Positions 41,581-49,578 of a stretch of 64,000 nt of DNA are shown here, one piece after another. Made by a program: the position numbers and the translations under genes. Each line of letters starts with the position of its first letter. The first letter of the stretch is position 1. The DNA lies in assembly GCA_910579125.1 (NCBI GenBank), contig CAJTTH010000001.1:19132-83131 (forward strand), read 5' to 3'. The stretch comes from an uncultured Oscillospiraceae bacterium. GTDB taxonomy: Bacteria; Bacillota; Clostridia; Oscillospirales; Ruminococcaceae. A model generated the notes under the pieces. That model saw only the letters and a program-made list of their open reading frames with translations. It was not told where the DNA came from and searched no databases.

Positions 41581-43512
41581 TTGGCTGACGAGTTTAAAAG
41601 GTTCATCGACACGGGCGGAAAAACACTCGACGAGATCCGCAAGGCTGTTGAAAGAATGCTGAACAACGCCGTGGACACCGTTGCCGACGGGACCGCGCGC
41701 ATAGTATCCGACGAGATAAAAAAGCAGATAGACCGCGCGGCAAATAACCCGCGCAAGGACAGCGAGGGCTATTACCGATCGGAAAAAATACCGCCGCGCC
41801 GCGAAACCGCGAAACACACCGTCCGCTCCGAAACGCGCCCCGACAGAACCGCCTATCCGCACGAGCACGTTGACCCGAACATGAGCCGTCAGGACGAGTA
41901 TATGCTCGACAAGATCAGGGAAATGCGCACGCTGGAGGAGCATTACGACAGAACCTACCGCTGCACCGAGCTTACGCTGGTAAAGCAGGGGATGTTTATG
42001 GCGGATGTTGAGGATGACTTTTCACGGCGGGTGTTCTGCGCGCTGCCCGAGCCGTTTTTCGCGGCAATGTCAAACTCGCAGCTGCGCACCTACTTCACAT
42101 GGCGAACCGACGTAAGGCGCGGAAAATATGCCGCCGTTGACAAGCCTTACGTTCTGCTGTACTGCTTTGAAATGCTGAATATGATCGGCGTTGAAGACGC
42201 GTCGGAAGCGTTCGGGAAAATGCTGGGGCTTTGGGAGAACTGCCGCGGCTGGGCGGGGTATCTCGACGAGCTTATGCCGCGCTGGCTTAAGGATTTTTAC
42301 GTTTACAACGACGTCACAGGAAAATACCCCGACATCACGCTGTGCATGAATTATCCGTCCAACGGAACGTACAACGGTGTTATCGAGGCGCTGGAGAACG
42401 GCGATTACTCAAACAAGCTGGACTATCTCGCGGAATATTCCGCGTACAATATCAAGGGCAGCATCTTCCTTAACGAGCAGACAAAGTCCATGCTCAACGG
42501 CGCGTGCGAGGCGGCGCTGACGGCGCTTTCAACATACTTTAAAACGTGCGGCGCGGATATGCTTGAGCTTATCTGCGGTAAACCGAGGAAAGACCACGCT
42601 TGGAAACCGTTCCGCGGCGCTATCGTCGATATGTCGCGAATGGAGGGCTTCCGTCCTGTGAGGATAAGCTCGCGCGAGCGTTACTGCATAAAACGCGGCG
42701 AACCCGCGCGGGAGCTGTTCGATTTCTCTCCGTCGCGCGGATTTATCGGTTATTTGCTGAAAAGCGTGGAGGCGGAGCTGCGTCGTCGTGTTAAGTTTAA
42801 ACGCTACATCACGCCGAACATTACCATGCTGCTGAACGACATCAAAAACCGCGACAAGCTAATGGCGGCGGTCTCGGACGAGCGCTTTGAAAAGATAATC
42901 CCCTCGGCGGTCGGCGAATATTGCCGGAAAAACGGCGTATCCGCGCCCGAGAACCCTCGGCGCGGCTCTCGGACAAAAGAGGAGGAGCGCAGCGAATACG
43001 TCCGTGAAAAGGTGGAGATCGACGTTACAAAGCTCGGCATGATACGCGAGCAGTCGGACGAGCTGGCGAAAAAGCTTATCGTCGGCGAGCCGTCGGAGTA
43101 CGCGTCGCCGTATACCGAGGACATCTGCGAAAGGATAGAGCAGCTTTCGGCGGATATCGCTGACGAGGATTTTGACGAGCGCGTTGCGGACTGCGCGGAG
43201 CTTGCTCCCGAGGTCGATCCCGACCGCGAGCTTGCGGCGATAAGCGCGAACCCGCTTTTTGAGGAGCTTTCCGAGGAATGGAAACGTTTCGCGAACCGTC
43301 TTACGCCCACGCTGCTTATCGTACTGAAGCTGCTTGCGGACGGCGGCGCGGCGGAGTTCTGCCGCGAAAACGGATATCTGCCCGAGACGCTTTACGAGGA
43401 AATAAATACCGAGGCGCTTGACACGGTCGCCGATATCGTCATCGAGGGCGGGGAGATCATTCCCGACTACGCGGCTGAGATAGCCAAAATCGTTGCTGCC
43501 GCGAACCGTTGA
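41581..43512 (+). CDS. Protein with TerB-N and TerB-C domains
   Basis: 643 residues. After a charged N-terminal region (about 1-110) comes a TerB-N-like domain (about 135-330, FSRRVFCALPEPFFAAMSN and QLRTYFTWRTDVRRGKY), and the C-terminal part (about 470-640) resembles TerB-C (LIVLKLLADGGAAEFCREN...). The family is linked to tellurite resistance and phage-defence gene neighbourhoods and often accompanies helicases, which are absent here. The start is TTG 41581 with GGTGAG upstream. It ends the plus-strand run and a strong terminator follows. Confidence 0.8.
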   Translation: MADEFKRFIDTGGKTLDEIRKAVERMLNNAVDTVADGTARIVSDEIKKQIDRAANNPRKDSEGYYRSEKIPPRRETAKHTVRSETRPDRTAYPHEHVDPNMSRQDEYMLDKIREMRTLEEHYDRTYRCTELTLVKQGMFMADVEDDFSRRVFCALPEPFFAAMSNSQLRTYFTWRTDVRRGKYAAVDKPYVLLYCFEMLNMIGVEDASEAFGKMLGLWENCRGWAGYLDELMPRWLKDFYVYNDVTGKYPDITLCMNYPSNGTYNGVIEALENGDYSNKLDYLAEYSAYNIKGSIFLNEQTKSMLNGACEAALTALSTYFKTCGADMLELICGKPRKDHAWKPFRGAIVDMSRMEGFRPVRISSRERYCIKRGEPARELFDFSPSRGFIGYLLKSVEAELRRRVKFKRYITPNITMLLNDIKNRDKLMAAVSDERFEKIIPSAVGEYCRKNGVSAPENPRRGSRTKEEERSEYVREKVEIDVTKLGMIREQSDELAKKLIVGEPSEYASPYTEDICERIEQLSADIADEDFDERVADCAELAPEVDPDRELAAISANPLFEELSEEWKRFANRLTPTLLIVLKLLADGGAAEFCRENGYLPETLYEEINTEALDTVADIVIEGGEIIPDYAAEIAKIVAAANR

Positions 43513-43521
43513 ACAGAGCAA

Positions 43522-43558
43522 AAAAATTCTCCTTTGAATGAGCCAAAGGAGAATTTTT
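43522..43558. terminator. Bidirectional terminator between the TerB gene and clpB
   Basis: AAAAATTCTCCTTTG (43522-43536) and CAAAGGAGAATTTTT (43544-43558): a perfect 15-base stem, with A and T tails on both sides. Confidence 0.92.
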
Positions 43559-43562
43559 ACTT

Positions 43563-43672
43563 AGAACCTGTACCAATAGCCCGAGATGCTTGGATTGCGC
43601 GCATAATTTTGACGCAGAAAGCGGCAAAATTTGCCGCAAGACAAGCGTTGAGCGGCTATTGGTGCAGGTTCT
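43563..43672. repeat. MITE-like element, complete copy (family 1)
   Basis: AGAACCTGTACCAATAGCC (43563-43581) and GGCTATTGGTGCAGGTTCT (43654-43672) are 19-base terminal inverted repeats with one mismatch, around 110 bases in total. The interior carries the GCGGCAAAATTTGCCGC hairpin. The right 62 bases match 16551-16612. No coding capacity. Confidence 0.8.
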
Positions 43673-43678
43673 TAATAA

Positions 43679-46264
43679 TTATCCGACCGCAAGCGCGCCG
43701 TTCTTGACGGTAATGCGGATAATATCACCCTGTTTCAGCTTGTCGGCGAGTATCTCCCGCGCAATCAGCGTTTCAAGATTGCGCTGAATATAGCGCTTGA
43801 GCGGACGTGCGCCGAAGCTCGGATCGTAGCTCTCATCGACGATAAGCTGCTTTGCTTCGTCGGAAATTTCAAGCGAAAGCTGCTTGTCTTTCAGACGCTT
43901 AGCGAGATCCGCCGCCTGAAGATCGATAATACCGTTGATTTCCGTTTTAGTCAGCGGCTTGTAGAATACGATCTCGTCAAGACGGTTGAGGAACTCGGGG
44001 CGGAACGACTGCTTGAGCAGCCTGTCAACGCTGCTGCGCGCGTCCTCGGTTATCTGTCCGTCCTCGCCTATGCCGTCGAGAATGAACTGCGAGCCAAGGT
44101 TGCTCGTGAGGATTATTATCGTGTTCTTGAAGTCGATAGTTCGCCCTTGACTGTCGGTAACTCTGCCGTCGTCAAGAATTTGCAGCAGCACGTTGAACAC
44201 ATCGGGGTGCGCTTTTTCCACCTCGTCGAACAGCACAACGGAATACGGCTTGCGGCGTACCGCGTCGGTGAGCTGACCGCCCTCCTCGTAGCCGACGTAT
44301 CCGGGAGGCGCGCCTATCAGACGGCTGACAGTATGCTTCTCCATATATTCGCTCATATCGAGACGGATAATGTTGTGCTCGTCGTCGAACAAGGATTCCG
44401 CGAGTGCCTTTGCTAGCTCGGTCTTACCGACGCCCGTAGGTCCGAGGAACAGAAACGAGCCAAGCGGCTTGCGCGGATCGTTGATGCCCGCGCGGGAGCG
44501 CATAATGCTCTCGGTCACGCGGCTGACCGCCTCGTTCTGACCCATAACGCGCTTGTGGAGAGTATCGGCAAGATGAAGTATCTTCTCGCGCTCTCCCTCG
44601 ACGAGCTTCTCGACGGGAATACCCGTCCAGCGCCCGACGATACGCGCAATCTCCTCGTCCGTTACCTTATCGCGGAGCAGCGAGCTTGCCTTTGCCTCCT
44701 CGGCGAGCTCCTCCTCATGCTGCAAATCGCCCTGCAATTTCGGGAGCCTGCCGTACATCAGCTCGGCTGCCTTGTTGAGATCGTTCTCGCGCTTCGCCTT
44801 TTCAATGTCGGCGTTGGTCTGCTCGATCTCCTTGCGCAGATCCTGTACCTTGGAAATGGCATTTTTCTCGTTCGTCCACTTCGCTTTCATGGCGTTAAAC
44901 GCGTCGCGCTTTTCGGCAAGTTCCTTTTGAATGTCCGCCAAGTGCTCTTGCGAGAGCTTGTCGGTCTCCTTTTTCAGCGCTGCTTCTTCTATCTCGAGCT
45001 GCATAATTCCGCGCGAAATTTCGTCAAGCTCCTGCGGCATACTGTCCATTTCCGTGCGTATCATCGCGCACGCCTCATCGACAAGGTCAATTGCCTTATC
45101 GGGTAAGAAACGGTCGGTGATATAACGGTTGGAGAGCGTCGCCGCCGCGATTATCGCGTTGTCGTGTATCTTTACGCCGTGGAACACCTCGTAGCGCTCT
45201 TTCAGTCCGCGCAGTATCGAGATCGTATCCTCGACTGTCGGCTCGTCAACAAGCACGGTCTGGAAACGGCGCTCGAGCGCGGGGTCTTTCTCGATATACT
45301 TGGAATATTCGTCGAGAGTGGTAGCGCCGATACAGTGCAGCTCGCCGCGCGCAAGCATGGGCTTCAAAAGGTTACCTGCGTCCATTGCGCCCGAGGACTT
45401 ACCGGCGCCGACTATCAGGTGAAGCTCGTCGATGAACAGGATTATGCGCCCGTCCGACTTCTTGACCTCATTCAGCACGGCTTTCAGGCGCTCCTCGAAC
45501 TCGCCCTGATACTTCGCGCCCGCAATGAGCGCACCCATATCGAGACTGAACAGCTTGCGGTCTTTCAAATTCGCGGGAACGTCGCCGCGCACTATACGCA
45601 GCGCCAAGCCCTCCGCTATCGCGGTCTTGCCGACGCCCGGTTCGCCGATAAGGCAGGGATTGTTCTTCGTCTTGCGCGAGAGTATACGGATAACGTTGCG
45701 TATTTCCGAATCGCGCCCGATGACGGGATCGAGCTTGTTCTGCCGCGCCAGTTCAACCAAATCCTGTCCGTACTTTTTCAGCACGTCATAGGTCTCCTCG
45801 GGATTCTGCGAGGTCACGCGCTGATTGCCGCGTATCTCCTGCAAGGCTTTCAGCAGCGCGTTTTTGTCGACGTTAAAGCTCTTGATTATCCCCTTGACGT
45901 CGCTGTCGGGCTTTTCGATTAGCGCGAGCAGCAAATGTTCAACGGAGACGTACTCGTCTTTCATGCGCTCCGCTTGCTTTTCCGCTTCGGTGAACGCATC
46001 CTGAAGATCTCTGGAGGCGTAAACGTCGCCTCTACCGCCCGTAATGCGCGGCATTCCCTCGATGAATTTCAGCGCCGCCGTTTTTATTCCGTTCGCGTCG
46101 ACATTCATTTTCGTGAATATCTGCGGCACAAGTCCGCCCTCGTCCGCGAGCAGCGCGTACAGCAAATGCATCTGCTCAACACAGTTGTTCCGGTACGAAA
46201 CCGATATGTCCTGCGCGGACTGCACAGCTTCCAATGATTTTTGTGTTAATTTGTTTGCGTTCAT
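43679..46264 (-). CDS. clpB: ClpB protein disaggregase
   Basis: 861 residues: Clp-N repeat domain (about 1-145), first AAA+ domain (GEPGVGKTAIAEG near 205), a coiled-coil M-domain (about 400-525) which separates ClpB from ClpA/C, and the second AAA+ domain (GPTGVGKTELAKAL near 600). ClpB works with DnaK to rescue aggregated proteins. The ATG at 46264 has AAGGAGG. No CIRCE (TTAGCACTC-N9-GAGTGCTAA) or CtsR-type site is visible; a hairpin sits just upstream of the ribosome binding site. It may be read through from the ribbon-helix-helix gene upstream. Confidence 0.96.
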   Translation of the reverse strand: MNANKLTQKSLEAVQSAQDISVSYRNNCVEQMHLLYALLADEGGLVPQIFTKMNVDANGIKTAALKFIEGMPRITGGRGDVYASRDLQDAFTEAEKQAERMKDEYVSVEHLLLALIEKPDSDVKGIIKSFNVDKNALLKALQEIRGNQRVTSQNPEETYDVLKKYGQDLVELARQNKLDPVIGRDSEIRNVIRILSRKTKNNPCLIGEPGVGKTAIAEGLALRIVRGDVPANLKDRKLFSLDMGALIAGAKYQGEFEERLKAVLNEVKKSDGRIILFIDELHLIVGAGKSSGAMDAGNLLKPMLARGELHCIGATTLDEYSKYIEKDPALERRFQTVLVDEPTVEDTISILRGLKERYEVFHGVKIHDNAIIAAATLSNRYITDRFLPDKAIDLVDEACAMIRTEMDSMPQELDEISRGIMQLEIEEAALKKETDKLSQEHLADIQKELAEKRDAFNAMKAKWTNEKNAISKVQDLRKEIEQTNADIEKAKRENDLNKAAELMYGRLPKLQGDLQHEEELAEEAKASSLLRDKVTDEEIARIVGRWTGIPVEKLVEGEREKILHLADTLHKRVMGQNEAVSRVTESIMRSRAGINDPRKPLGSFLFLGPTGVGKTELAKALAESLFDDEHNIIRLDMSEYMEKHTVSRLIGAPPGYVGYEEGGQLTDAVRRKPYSVVLFDEVEKAHPDVFNVLLQILDDGRVTDSQGRTIDFKNTIIILTSNLGSQFILDGIGEDGQITEDARSSVDRLLKQSFRPEFLNRLDEIVFYKPLTKTEINGIIDLQAADLAKRLKDKQLSLEISDEAKQLIVDESYDPSFGARPLKRYIQRNLETLIAREILADKLKQGDIIRITVKNGALAVG

Positions 46265-46292
46265 AATGTGCCTCCTTATATATTTCAAGAAC

Positions 46293-46315
46293 CTCTGAAG
46301 ACAACGTTTTCAGAG
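46293..46315 (-). promoter_or_regulatory. Hairpin in the clpB leader
   Basis: CTCTGAA (46293-46299) and TTCAGAG (46309-46315) form a 7-base stem about 15 bases upstream of the clpB Shine-Dalgarno. It could be an RNA control structure, an operator palindrome or a weak attenuator. Confidence 0.4.
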
Positions 46316-46322
46316 ACGGTCT

Positions 46323-46397
46323 TTACATACTTGCCGTTTTTATTTCGGGGATAAGATATTTGTTTTCAAGCTCGCGGCGGCTAAAATTTTTTGCCAT
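46323..46397 (-). CDS. Putative 24-residue small protein
   Basis: ATG 46397 with GAGGTGACATT upstream opens a frame of 24 codons (MAKNFSRRELENKYLIPEIK and four more residues) ending at TAA 46323-46325. The product would be a basic, partly helical peptide. It lies between the ribbon-helix-helix gene (stop 46410) and clpB, in the same direction. The well-spaced ribosome binding site is the main support. It could instead be the remaining 5' end of a deleted gene. Confidence 0.35.
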   Translation of the reverse strand: MAKNFSRRELENKYLIPEIKTASM

Positions 46398-46409
46398 AAT
46401 GTCACCTCT

Positions 46410-47063
46410 TTAAACTATCACGCTCTGTCTTGATATCGCCGCGCGGTAATACTCCCAGATACGCGAGATCGCCCTTTCTGTATTGGGCAGCTCCGCGAAA
46501 TACGCTTTCATCGCCCCGTCGAACGCCGCCATATATTCTGCTACGGCAGTACCCAACTCGTCGTCGGTGATCTTTCCGCGCGGCATATTCAGCGTCCGTT
46601 CAAAGCGCCCTTCCGATATCGTATATACGATATCATTGGACAATTTGTCCGCGATATACTTCTGCTCCAGCGCCGCCCAGCAGCGGAAAAAACCCGTAAG
46701 GTCGGCGATTAGCTGAGCGTTCTGCGTGCGGAACGACACACGGAACTGCCCCGCGCGAATGCCGTCACTATGGTAAATCTCCACCGAATATTTCACGGTC
46801 GGCTTGTAGCGGTATTTCAGCGAAGTCCGCGCCGATAACGTGCTGCCTGTGGGCTGCTCGGTCAGTATAAACTCATCGCTTATCGACTGCGCAAGGCTTT
46901 GCAGTATGTCGCGGAGCCGCATTTCGGGAGTTGTATACGCTACACGCTCGGCGAGTATCCTGTTTATCATCGCCGAGCGCGACATTCCCTCCGTTCGCGC
47001 GAGAGCGTCCACAGCGTCGACAACGTCGTCGGACAGCACCAGACTATATATACTCTTATTCAC
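46410..47063 (-). CDS. Ribbon-helix-helix (CopG-like) regulator with large C-terminal domain
   Basis: 217 residues. The first 45 (NKSIYSLVLSDDVVDAVDAL...GMSRSAMINRIL) form a ribbon-helix-helix DNA-binding domain; the rest (about 50-215) is an unrecognised alpha/beta region rich in aromatic residues that may sense a ligand or partner. I chose GTG 47063 because GAGGTG lies 6 bases upstream; GTG 47072 is part of that Shine-Dalgarno. Three TTAATAAT repeats over its promoter suggest autoregulation. CopG proteins are normally 45-100 residues, so this fusion is unusual. Confidence 0.75.
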   Translation of the reverse strand: MNKSIYSLVLSDDVVDAVDALARTEGMSRSAMINRILAERVAYTTPEMRLRDILQSLAQSISDEFILTEQPTGSTLSARTSLKYRYKPTVKYSVEIYHSDGIRAGQFRVSFRTQNAQLIADLTGFFRCWAALEQKYIADKLSNDIVYTISEGRFERTLNMPRGKITDDELGTAVAEYMAAFDGAMKAYFAELPNTERAISRIWEYYRAAISRQSVIV

Positions 47064-47096
47064 TTGGTTCACCTCACAAGAATTTCGCTTCGTCTG

Positions 47097-47146
47097 TTAA
47101 TAATTGTAGCACATTTTTAATAATTTGTCAAGCGGATTTAATAATC
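47097..47146 (-). promoter_or_regulatory. Three tandem TTAATAAT repeats over the RHH promoter (operator)
   Basis: TTAATAAT occurs at 47097-47104, 47117-47124 and 47138-47145, spaced by 20 and 21 bases, i.e. on one face of the DNA. The repeats flank and enter the -10, the spacer and the -35 region, as expected for a cooperative repressor. Confidence 0.6.
47103..47131 (-). promoter_or_regulatory. Sigma-A promoter of the RHH regulator gene
   Basis: On the minus strand, TTGACA (47131-47126), 17 bases, TACAAT (47108-47103). Confidence 0.85.
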
Positions 47147-47190
47147 TTTTTGCAAATTTTCACATTTGCGGTTCATCGCCTTAAATCTAT

Positions 47191-47230
47191 AAACAACAAA
47201 AGCAGCGCCGATATTTAAAGCAGCGCTGCT
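47191..47230 (-). terminator. Terminator of the radical SAM operon
   Basis: On the minus strand, AGCAGCGC (47230-47223) pairs with GCGCTGCT (47208-47201), followed by TTTGTTGTTT. The stop codon of the last gene lies in the loop. Confidence 0.75.
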
Positions 47231-48246
47231 TCAACTCCTATAATGCCGTTAATCTCAACCGAGCTCTCCCACTCCACCGAATAAAGGCGGCTGCCATAGT
47301 GCACGGTTTTCATTTTGTCGAGCGCGGCGCAGAGCGGATCGTTCTCAAAACTGCCCCATATCAGCAGCGAATGCTCCGTCATTGCCGCCGCGGAGCGCAG
47401 GAACTTCGTGCACAGCCGCCTGTCGTTGTCGCGGACGTACAGATACGACACGACCCCGTGATTTATCACGCTTCCTGCTTTCGGGAACTCGGGATAACCG
47501 AGCAGTTTAGTCGGCATTTTTGAAAGCAGCCTGTACGCGCCGCCGTAGGAGCACATTTTGTATTGCTTTGTCGCTCGCTGATCGCCGATAAAGCAGCATG
47601 CGGCGATCTCCCCGTTTTCGCGGTATGAGTAGAACGTCTTCTCGCCGAAGCCGAGCAGCCCGCAGTTTACGGGTTTAAGGCATATTTTTGAAAAATGTCC
47701 GCGCATAAGCTCTGCAAAACCGTCCATGTTGTTTTTTTCGACGGGCAGCAGCTTTTTTCCGCCGTGAAAGCAGTAGGTGTTGTAGTGCCCGAGATAACGG
47801 TATTCGGGCATATTTTTGTGACGCTTTTCAAGCAGAGATATCGCCGCCTTGTTATCGTCGAGAATGGTAGTATAGCAGAACTTGCAGTGCCGTATCCCCT
47901 CGCGGAGGAATTGATAAGCCTTTGCGATAAAAGCGATTTTCCTACGGTAATCGGGGCGTATTTTCAGCCCCGTGAGGTAGGCGCATTTTTTGGGAACACC
48001 GTTCAGATATTCCTCGCGTACCACTGCGCCGCCAACCGCGATAACCTCTCCGCTCGAATTGTCGACTATGACCATAACGCGGTTTTCCTCGCCGTCCGCC
48101 GAAAACGACCGGAACGGTTCGAGCCCGCGCAGATACTGAACGCTTAAATTCCCCTCAAAGCTGCCGCTCTCGAATATCCGCCGCATTCCCTCGTTGTCCG
48201 CGCTTTCGGCGAAGCGCAGGGTGTAGCGGTCATTTTGGAAGTTCAT
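47215..48246 (-). CDS. GNAT-like acyltransferase, last gene of the radical SAM operon
   Basis: 343 residues. The N-terminal half is a GNAT domain with YLTGLKIRPDYRRKIAFIAKA in the acetyl-CoA-binding region; the C-terminal half is a second, more divergent domain of similar size (about 190-340), so the protein may be a double-GNAT. It probably acylates the product or a protein of the pathway. Its ATG overlaps the end of the preceding radical SAM gene by 17 bases, showing tight coupling, and the operon terminator overlaps its stop. The substrate is unknown. Confidence 0.75.
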   Translation of the reverse strand: MNFQNDRYTLRFAESADNEGMRRIFESGSFEGNLSVQYLRGLEPFRSFSADGEENRVMVIVDNSSGEVIAVGGAVVREEYLNGVPKKCAYLTGLKIRPDYRRKIAFIAKAYQFLREGIRHCKFCYTTILDDNKAAISLLEKRHKNMPEYRYLGHYNTYCFHGGKKLLPVEKNNMDGFAELMRGHFSKICLKPVNCGLLGFGEKTFYSYRENGEIAACCFIGDQRATKQYKMCSYGGAYRLLSKMPTKLLGYPEFPKAGSVINHGVVSYLYVRDNDRRLCTKFLRSAAAMTEHSLLIWGSFENDPLCAALDKMKTVHYGSRLYSVEWESSVEINGIIGVEAALL

Positions 48247-49561
48247 CGAGATTTTCTCCTATCGGCACGTTCATTTTCTGATCTATCTCCTCGCCGAGCC
48301 GCAAGTTCATTCCCCAGAACAGCCACCAAAGCAGCGGGCTTGTGCGTCCCATTGACGCAAAACCGCGGCTCATTACGGTCTTCGCGGAGGAGAATTCCTT
48401 TCGTGCGTCGCGGCAGAGCTTACTCAACTTCTCGGCGGAAACCAGCTTCGGACGGAACGCCAACTCGCCGTAATTGTACCCGTCCTCGAGCCACCATTTG
48501 TCGTAGATAAGGCGGTTATCCTCTTTCAGACGGTTATACAGCGCGGTATTCGGGAACGGCAGCAGATGATTGAACGCGGCGGTGTAGAAGTTGTGTTTCT
48601 TGGCGAACTCCAGCGCGTCGTTTACGGTGCGCTCGTCATCGTTGTCGTAGCCGAAAACGAACGTCGCGTAAATGCCTATCCCCGCATCGTGAATGCGCTT
48701 GACAAGCTCGTCGCGCTCGCCGACCGCAAGATTAAAGGACTTGTTCATCTGCTTAAGGTTCTCGGAGTTAAGGCTCTCAAAGCCTATCAGAATTATCTCG
48801 CAGCCGCTCTTCTTCATGGCTTTCAGGAGCTGCCCGTCGCGCGCCATCGAGAGCGTTCCCTGACCCGCCCACTTTATTTTCAGCGGAGTTATCTCCTCGA
48901 AAAGACTTATCGCGTTTTGGCGGTCGGCGACCAGATTGTCGTCCACCAGAAACGTGTATTTGTGCTTGGAATTTCTGATATCGTCCGCGACGAGCGAATG
49001 CTCGCGGCAGTAATATTTGCTGCAGTAGAATTTCGAAATCGAGCAGAACTCACAGCTGTGACAGCAGCCGCGACCCGTCTCCACAAGCGACACGGGGAGA
49101 TATTTCTTGCCGTTGAAGATACTTTTGTCGGGACGCACGTCGTACTCGCCCACGCCGCCGATATAGCGCCGTTTCAGCGCGCCGTTCTCCGCGTCGCGGA
49201 GCATTTCGCCCCAGACGGTCTCCGCATTGCCGACGATCACCGAGTCGCAGTATTCCTCCGCCTCCTCGGGGCAGAGCGTAACATGATAGCCGCCCATTAC
49301 GACGGGAATGCCGCGCTCGCGGAACCTCGCGGCTATTTTGTAGCTGCGTTTCGCCGTGTAGGTCTCGACGGTTATACAGACAAGGTCGGTCTTTGTGCCG
49401 TAATCAATAAGCTCAATTCGGTCGTCGTACAGCTCAGTTTCTATCTCGGGCGGCGTGAGCGATTTCAGGACGGCGAACATCAGCGGCTCCATTTTCCATG
49501 TGCCGATATATTTTTTACCCGGCTTTTTCCCGATAGCGGGGAGAATAAACGTGATCTTCAT
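48230..49561 (-). CDS. B12-binding radical SAM enzyme (fourth intact copy)
   Basis: 443 residues: an N-terminal cobalamin-binding Rossmann domain (about 1-150, VVMGGYHVTLCPEEAEEYCD and VIVGNAE) and a radical SAM barrel (about 165-360) whose CxxxCxxC cluster motif is in GRGCCHSCEFC. The C-terminal part resembles the DUF4070-type extension. Class B radical SAM enzymes perform methylations, ring contractions or cyclisations on unreactive carbons. I place the start at ATG 49561; the longer frame to 49684 enters the upstream gene. Its paralogues lie upstream in the same operon. The substrate is unknown. Confidence 0.88.
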   Translation of the reverse strand: MKITFILPAIGKKPGKKYIGTWKMEPLMFAVLKSLTPPEIETELYDDRIELIDYGTKTDLVCITVETYTAKRSYKIAARFRERGIPVVMGGYHVTLCPEEAEEYCDSVIVGNAETVWGEMLRDAENGALKRRYIGGVGEYDVRPDKSIFNGKKYLPVSLVETGRGCCHSCEFCSISKFYCSKYYCREHSLVADDIRNSKHKYTFLVDDNLVADRQNAISLFEEITPLKIKWAGQGTLSMARDGQLLKAMKKSGCEIILIGFESLNSENLKQMNKSFNLAVGERDELVKRIHDAGIGIYATFVFGYDNDDERTVNDALEFAKKHNFYTAAFNHLLPFPNTALYNRLKEDNRLIYDKWWLEDGYNYGELAFRPKLVSAEKLSKLCRDARKEFSSAKTVMSRGFASMGRTSPLLWWLFWGMNLRLGEEIDQKMNVPIGENLDELPK

Positions 49562-49578
49562 AACGTATAAAATTTCCT

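Noticed and set aside
48566..49570. Plus-strand frame of 334 codons across a radical SAM gene
   Set aside because: Shadow of the conserved minus-strand gene with its cluster cysteines; no start signals.
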